From positions 7,370,799-7,434,798 of the forward strand of contig CM054145.1 in NCBI GenBank assembly GCA_028751875.1: 64,000 nt of DNA, given 5' to 3'. The DNA is from Rapana venosa (taxonomy: Eukaryota; Mollusca; Gastropoda; Neogastropoda; Muricidae). Positions 23,101-32,242 of the stretch are shown here, piece by piece (the stretch's first letter is position 1; each line of letters starts with the position of its first letter). A program made the position numbers and the translations under genes. The notes beneath the pieces were generated by a model that was not told the origin of the DNA, made no database searches, and saw only the letters and a program-made list of their open reading frames with translations.

Positions 23101-26100
23101 CTGCTGCAAAAGAAAAACTACTTTCGAGGATAAAAAACACTTCTTCTTAAATGTCGCTCACACAGTGACTATTGCTGTCCGTCATATGAGCCAAAATGCA
23201 TTGTGCTGCTGTTAAGCGCCTGAAAAAAATTGTTTACAAGTAAAATGATTCTACATTAAATGACTTGTTATTGTGGATTATATTTTTGTCCCAGCAGAAT
23301 TTTTTTAATTTAAAGACTGTCATTCAATGACAAAAAACTACTTGATATTTAATGGAATAAACCATTCTACATTTGAGGATAAAAATCATTCTACATTAAT
23401 ATTGAGGAGTTTAATTCTATATTCAAAGTTAAAAACCACACATCATTCTTCTCCTTTGTCGTCAAACGCTCAGACAGCAACTATTGTCTGTCATATGAGC
23501 AAAAATGCATCACGCTGCCATTAAGCGCCTGACAAGCCAGGCCCAGCGCATCTGACTTCGGCATATCACATTATTCAACATTTAAAGATTTAAACTCCAT
23601 ACTTGCAGATAACAGTGGGAAAGTTGAGGGATCCGTCTGGCCCGGTGACCACATCGTGTTTGGCGTTGGGGTCTCTGCTGAGCAGATCGCGGATGTCGTT
23701 GTTGTAGATCTCCACCACCGACACCTCCACAGAATGGGTCCCTGGTGGCTTCTCCTCAATCAGCCTGCAAACAACACAGAGACAGGAATGAAAGGACGGA
23801 GAATGTCCACAGACCGTGATGAAGGGTTGAGCGATTTTCAGTTTTAAAGGGGACAGGATAGCGACACCCACTGGTACAAGCGGAAGGATAAAGTAAAGTA
23901 AGGATAGCTTGGTTGGTTAGAGCGCTGCTTGTTGCGCTCGTGATCTGCTGACCTAGGTTCAAATCCCGTTCAAGGGAATGTTTTTTTTCTCTGGAGTTAA
24001 CATCAGTGCCAAATCCACTCCCCCCAAAAGTCTTTTGGCTAAAACTGTAAACCGAGGTTCCATGTGTGAACATATGCAGAACATCTTGCGCACATGTTAA
24101 AACCTAGTTCGCTTTTTGAAAGAGTAGGCTATTGTATACTGGTGGTAATTTATGACAAAAATTTGATAAAACTGAATACACACAGGGACTGGATGTAAAA
24201 AAAGGACACAAGTATTTATTCCATTATCCTTGAAAAAAAAAATTTTTAATAAATAAATGCCTCAATAGTTAGAACTTCCAGTCATGTAGTCCCAGCTAAT
24301 GTGAGTTGGGGGGAGGGGGTAGGGGTGGAAGGGTCATAGGTTTTATTCATGACTATGCTAACTGAGGGGGAGGGGGTGGGGGTTGTTTCCATGCAGTTCA
24401 CATTACTTCTGATTTCACTCCCCTACAAATCTCTCAGATGAGGTTTTCGGGTGTTTTTTAGTTGGGTTTTTTTTCTATTCCTCAGCTACAATATCTATAT
24501 CAATGAAACAGATATGGATAGGCTCAAAATTTCAAATATGTTGGCTCTGTAAAAAAGAAAAAGAATAATAGCTCATGTCTATAAGACACTGAGGCTAGAA
24601 TTGATATGCACAAGCAAGAAATGGTTCAGACATTTGGAAAGACAGAGGCATACCTAAAATAGCTCAAAATTAGAATTGTCTAAACACTTATCTAGCCTGT
24701 ATTGCTTTATGAGTCAGAAGCCTGAACACAACATAAAATAGGAAAGAGACAAAAACAGGCAACTTCTAAAAGCCAAATGGTCTGTAAAAGGGTTAAGTAA
24801 AAAGTAAAAGTGTTCCATAACATATGCAGTCATAGGGGAGCAAGGCATCAGAGACCTCGGCTTCTCTAGGGGCCAGCATATTGAGGGCGGCGCCCATCTC
24901 CTCTCCTTCACTGCTTTACCTTCCCTGACCCTAAAGAGGGCTGGTACCCATTCACAGCTGGGTGAACCGGGGGACTGTGCTGAAGCCAAGGAGTGCAAGC
25001 AGTCACCCATCCACTTGGAAACCACACTCAACACTGCTTAACATTGGCTTGGGGAAAGCGAGTACTCTGACCACTGAGCTATCCCGTCCCCTCAAATGGT
25101 CAGGCAGGAGAACAAAGGAAAGCATTCTTGATGAACTCTCAGTGCAAGGACCAAAAAAAAAGGAAAACAAGCACACCTGAAGAGTTCTCGGGTGGCTCGG
25201 GGGATGACCCCTTCATCAGGGTGGGGGTCCTGGGAAGGGTTGTAGTCGTCGTTGCGATGGGAGCCCAGCATGGTGTGGGTCTTGCCGCTTCCCGTCTGCC
25301 CGTAGGCCATGATGCAGATGTTGTAGCCGTCCAGCAGTGAGGTCAGCATGGGCTGCACTTCATCAAACACCGCCTCCTGCTTCTCCTCAGGGTTGTACAC
25401 TCTGCACAGCCCACACAACCAGCATAACTCAGTCAAGGGTCCAGGGCCCAAATTAGTGTGCCCCTTTCTTTTACCAAGTCCAAGTGGGGTCAGTTCCTGT
25501 TTATAGTCTCATTCTTCAAAATAAACGTTTCAGAAATATTTGGGAAAAAAATGTCTGATGGACAAATTGTAAGTCCATTTTTTTATGCTTGAGGTTACCT
25601 TACATCTGGTTATTCTTACCCTTGTTGTTTTGTATTTTCATTATATGTCTGTATGACTTGAGCTTATGTTGTACTGTCTTGGTTTTATTTTATCTTATAT
25701 TGTGAGGTCTGGGTTTTTTGAAAAGATGATTCCCTCATTCATTTTTATTCTTTTCAACATAGATTAACATTGTCATTTGAATGCTTTAAAAGTAAATTTT
25801 CTTGATTTTTTGTGTATTACCCTCAATAAATATTAATTTTTAACTTGACTCAAGCCACACACACACATACACGCGCACGCACACACACATGCACACACTC
25901 ACATGCACACACGCACGCACGCACACCCCTACCTTAGCTCGCAAATTTACATCTACTCACATTCTTGCAAGCACACCTAAATAAACACACACACACACTC
26001 CCCAACATACACACACAGACACGCGCACACACGCACAAACATACTCACATGCATGGAAGCAGGCACATACTCACACATATACACACACATACTCACAAGC

Positions 26101-27047
26101 ACACAAGCAGGCACACACTCACACATATACACACACACACACGTTCACACACACACACATTACGTGCATATGCACACACACAAACACACACACATATACG
26201 CAAGCATGCACGCACTCACACATACACACACATTCTCTATATATTGTAACACTTTATCTTTGGTCTAATATCACCTCGAGTGAACAGACGTTAAATTAAA
26301 GAAAGAACACACGTACACACACACACACATGCACACACACTCACACACACACATTTTAGTACATTTAGAATGAAACTGGATGTATATAGCAATCAAAAAA
26401 CAAAAACGAGAGACCCACCTTTCATACTCAAACACCTTGTTTTGCTTGTGGGTACGTACACACACATTCTCCTGTGGCAAAAGCAAAGAATTAAAGAAAG
26501 AAACATAAGTAGCTGCAACATTTACCTCTCATTTGAATGAGGCTATGAAAAGAAACAAACAGATAATATGCAAACAATTGTTTTCTTTTTTATGAATTAA
26601 ACTACAACACACACATATCTGCACACAGATACACACATATGCGCACATACACCCACACACACATGCATATACCTGCACACACACACACACATCTGCGCAC
26701 AGATACATGTGCGTGCACACACACACACACGCATGCACATGCATGCACACGCACACACACACATTCTCAGAACAGTTGTAGTTGATTTTCAATAGTTTAA
26801 GAGTTTTCTTCATAGTTTTACGTGATGTTGACTACATTGTTATGTAGATAGTTCTACAGTTCCATTGTTACATTACTTTCCTACAGTTCATACCTCTCTC
26901 TCGCTCTCTCTCTCTCTTGTCTAATATCACTTTGTGTGAAAAGACATAAAATCGAAGAAACAAACACACACATACACGTGCAATCAAATTAGACAACAGA
27001 AAAACTTTTAAAAAACCAGTGTACAAGTTTTGATATCACAAATCTCT

Positions 27048-27106
<59 letters not shown>

Positions 27107-30100
27107 CCCCTCTCTCTTTCTATGTTCTTGTTTGTTTGTTTGGGGGGGATGAGGGCATTGTTTCCTTGATTTTTGTTTTGGGTTGGTTGTTGTTTGTTTC
27201 ACTTGGTTTGTTTAAGGGGATTTGTTGTTGTTTTTTTGCTGTTGTTGACAATGTTGTTGTGTGGGTTGTTTGGTTGTGTTTTTTTAGGGGGGTGATGATA
27301 GTTTTTGTGTAGGCTTTAATAATTTTACTTTAGATAATAGTTATGGGTAGCTGTATCTCTATCCCATTTCTGTTGTTTTGGTTTAATTTTGCCAACCTCC
27401 CAGAGAATTTCTTTAAAATGGAGCTTAACATCAGCTTAAAAAGCTCAGCACCCATCCCTTACCTCCCCCCTCCCCTCCCCCAAAGATAAAGAAACTCACA
27501 TCATCCACTGGGTGTACCACAACCTCAGACTTGGATCCATGTCTGTCCAACAACACACCAATATACATATATATCTATATCTATATATATATATACACAC
27601 ATACACATTTTATTTTCTCTTATTTTCATTCCTCGGCTAGAGCTCCAAGGTTCACCAATGGTGTGATTTTGCGTATGCGACTGTTTTTTCCCACCATGGA
27701 GGTAGCCGCATTCCGACTTCAGGGATGTATGCTGGGGATGTCTGTGGTTTCGTAACCCACTGAACACTGACATGAATTACGGGATCTTTAGCATGTATAT
27801 TTGATGTTCTGCATGAGTCTATACACAAACAGAATGAAGGCCTGGCAGGTCTGCACTTGAAGTTGACCTGGGAGATTGTAAAAATCCCCACCCTTAATTC
27901 ACCAGACACACATCCAAAACCAGTCAGACCAAACACACATCCATAATAATAATAATAATAATAATATATAGAATTTATATAGCACTGAGTCTTGTAAAGC
28001 AAACAAACTGAAGCGCTTGCATTCAAATCATTTACATGCAAGCAACTTTACACAAATATTAGGATAACTTTAAAAAATCAGTCAGACTGAACACACATCC
28101 AAAATCAGCCATGCTGGACACACACGCACGCATGCACGCACGCACGCATGCACACACACACACACCTGCCAAGAGACGAGGGATCTTCAGTTCCGCTATC
28201 AAACTCCATCAACGGTCTTACTCTGCAGTGAACACGGATATTTCCACGCAGCTCCTGCACAGCAGAATAACAGACGAAAGTTCCCCGCAGTCACAATGCG
28301 GCTACCTTCATAAGGGATTTTTTTTTTAAAAGAGGTCACATGCGCATTACAAATCTCACCATTGGTGAACCTCAGAGCTCTAGCCAAGGAACAAACAAAA
28401 CAAACAATAACAACAACAAAAGATGAAAGTTAACTCTTTCTTTTATCTGCAATGTTGCTTGCTTGGCTCAGACAGCAAGCCCGATCTCTATACTTTTTAT
28501 TTTGTTTGGGTTTTTTAAGCTTTTGTTCCTCAGCTAGAACTCCAATCCAATCCAATCCTCTTGTTCATAGCCCCGCCAACCACAGAGGCCATATCAGGAC
28601 TGTCACCTTGTCAACTTTTAAATCTCAGAGAGCTAGAGCTCTGAGGTTCACCAATGTGAGATTTTTGTGTATGTGACTGATTTTTCCCCATCATTTTTTC
28701 CCCACCTTTAAAATTTTTTAAAATTTATATTAGTACAAGGCAGGAGACAGTCACTAATAGTAGTTTTTGTATGGTACATTTTTGGAAACAAGGCTGCACC
28801 CACACAAACACACAAATGAAAGGCAGTGTCACAAACAGTAACTGTTGGTCTTCCTTCTGATTTACCAGGAAAATTAACTGAGTGATATATGCACAGTTGT
28901 TTTTTTCCACGATGGGGCACTTACTAGGTTTCCGGAAGCACACAGAAAAATCTGTGGTGGGGCACTGAAGAGGTTAATATGGAAAATAATCCTCTATCAC
29001 TAGCTGATACAGCTTTTACATAACATTTTACATCACAACATTTAGGCCTAGGCACTTAGCTTACATCTATCACTAAATGACACAGCTTTTACATAACACT
29101 TTACAACATCACAACATTTAGGCCTAAGCACTCAGCTTACATCTATCACTGACAGCTTTTACATACCACTTTACAACATTTAGGCCTGGGCACTCAGCTT
29201 ACATCTATCACTGACAGCTTTTACATACCACTTTACAACATTTAGGCCTGGGCACTCAGCTTACATCTATCACTAACTGACACAGCTTTTACATAACACT
29301 TTACAACATCACAACATTGAGGCCTGGGCACTTAGCTTACATCTATCACTAGCTGACACAGCTTTTACATAACACTTTACAACATCACAACATTGAGGCC
29401 TGGGCACTTAGCTTACATCTATCACTGACAGCTTTTACATAACACTTTACAACATTTAGGCCTGGGCACTTAGCTTACATCTATCACTGACACAGCTTTT
29501 ACATAACACTTTACAACATCACAACATTGAGGCCTGGGCACTTAGCTTACATCTATCACTGACAGCTTTTACATAACACTTTACAACATCACAATGTTTA
29601 GGCCTGGGCACTTAGCTTACATCTATCACTGACAGCTTTTACATAACACTTTACAACATTTAGGCCTGAGCACTTAGCTTACATCTATCACTGACACAGC
29701 TTTTACATAACACTTTACAACATTTAGGCCTGGGCACTTAGCTTACATCTATCACTGACAGCTTTTACATAACACTTTACAACATTTAGGCCTGAGCACT
29801 TAGCTTACATCTATCACTGACAGCTTTTACATAACACTTTACAACATTTAGGCCTGAGCACTTAGCTTACATCTATCACTGACAGCTTTTACATAACACT
29901 TTACAACATTTAGGCCTGGGCACTCAGCTTACATCTATCACTGACAGCTTTTACATAACACTTTACAACATTTAGGCCTGGGCACTTAGCTTACATCTAT
30001 CATTAACTGACACAGCTTTTACATAACACTTTACAACATTTAGGCCTGGGCACTCAGCTTACATCTATCACTGACAGCTTTTGGCCTGGACCAGTCCCCA

Positions 30101-31113
30101 GTCTGTTAGGCTAGGGAACACCCAACAAGAAGCAGCAGCTCCCTTCTTACCATGAGCAGGTTATGCAGCTCCTGGCGCCGTTTCTTTTCCCGGGTGTGAC
30201 GGTCGGTCATCTCTGACAGGGCTACCTGCAGCTGGCCCACCTGGTCAGCCAACACTGCATGCACACAGGTACAGAACAGCATCAGTAGCGTTTGGGGTTT
30301 TTTGGGGGGTGGTATTTATCTTTAAAAAAAAAAATTTGGATCAATAGTTGCTGTCAGGATCTTGATTGAGAATCAGTCTAGGGTCTTGTTCTTTTATATG
30401 GTTCTGTAGAGGTTGTGTATGCTTTGACTTAGGAGGGGGGGGGGGGGGGGGGGGGGGGGGAGGGGGGGGGGGGGGGGCGGGGAGAGAGAGAGAGAAAAGA
30501 GGGGGAGAGAGAGAGAGACAATGACAAATTCTTTTATTTCTAGGATAATGAATAAGCACCCATGTGCTTTTTTACATCCAGTCCCTGCCCTTAGGGATAC
30601 AGAGAGAGAGAGAGAAAACTGACAAAATTTAATCATAAAAGGTCATTGGCCCATACATGAAGGATTTGCTGATCAATTTGCTGACTAATGATACGAATAT
30701 TCAGTGAAGTACACCTGAGACAAACAAATGCAAACAAATCCACAGGGGAAAAAATGTATGACCTTACAACAACATAATAATATCTCTTATTTTAAAGGCT
30801 TTACGTAAATTTAAAGCTAAATTTCTGATGATATTGGGATAACTACCACACAAAAAAAGGTTGAATACACAAAATCTCACCATTGACGAACCTTGGGGCT
30901 CTAACCAAGGCATAGAAAAAACTCACCATGAAGCAGTCTTTCTTTATCTCACCACTATCATCATGTTCATCATTTCTCATTGAGTCACTATTGATACTAA
31001 AAACCAACATGTCCTGGGGATGTTGGGGGCTCTTTCAGTATAAACAGCATCCCCTGCTAGAAATTTCCCCCCTTTTCTATCACTCCCTTTCTTTCTGCCT
31101 TGTCCCTTATCTA

Positions 31114-31178
<65 letters not shown>

Positions 31179-32195
31179 CTTGTTTATTTTCTACCTACCC
31201 TGTCCATTCTCCTGCCTTTTTTCATGCACGTCTGACATCTTTTCTTATGAACCTTTTGATGAGTTGCCCTGAAGTTGGGACATGTCAGATGAGGCCAGCA
31301 GGCAGACCTCCTGCAGAGTTACAAGCACAGGAGAAGACCAGGCTCTATATGCATTCTACCCAATATGGCTATACGGCCAAAACCAACCTGTGATGTTGGA
31401 TGACTGGGACTGCATCATGGTATCGTGATGCTGCAGAACAGAATTGGCACGCTGCATGCTGTGCAGCATTTGCCGCGGCATTTCTAGTGCCAAGCCGCGA
31501 ACACTAGCCAGTTCGGTCTTCAATACCTGGAAAAAAAAAAAAAAAATTTTTTCTAATTCTGAGGATAAAGAGAAGAGGGAGATACTCAACCATAATGAAG
31601 ATCAGAAAAGTGGGACAACCAGATGGTCACATGATTGCATAATGGTCAATAGTGAAGAGGATGATTATGATGTAATGATGACACAAAGAGAAAGGGGGGA
31701 GTAGGGCGGGGGGAGATACTCAACCATAACCAACAGCAGAAAAGTGGACCAACCATGATGGTCACATGATTGCATGATGGTCAGTCGTGATGAGAATGAT
31801 GAAAATTCATGATGACACTATGGAAATGCGCCAGCTTTGAAACTTGACTTGATAGGATGGATTGCTGGTCTTGAGGTAATGCACCTGCCTAGAAAGCGAA
31901 AAGTCCAGGTCGGAAGTGTGCGGCAGTTCAAATCCCATTTGGGCCTGAAACTTTTCCCCCATCCATAAGACCATGAGTGGTGGTCTGGGTGCAAGTCTTT
32001 TGGATGAGACGATAAATCTGAGGTCCCGTAGGTTACACAAAATTATTCAGCGCACATAAAAGAACACACGGCAACAAGAAAGTTGCCCCTGGCAAAATTC
32101 TGTAGAACTTACAGTGGTAGAAAAGAAAAAAATAGAAAATAGAAATACTCTATGCTTTGAGACTCGACTTGACAGGGCTGTATTCTATGCTCCCT

Positions 32196-32242
<47 letters not shown>

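Noticed and set aside
25965..26268. His/Thr-rich open frames over CA repeats
   Set aside because: Low-complexity translation of a microsatellite; similar frames occur on other CA/GT tracts (47881-48279, 48458-48836, 58047-58478).
28975..30083. Regularly spaced direct repeats that could suggest a CRISPR array
   Set aside because: The units are contiguous with no unique spacers, lie in an animal intron and have no cas genes. This is a minisatellite.
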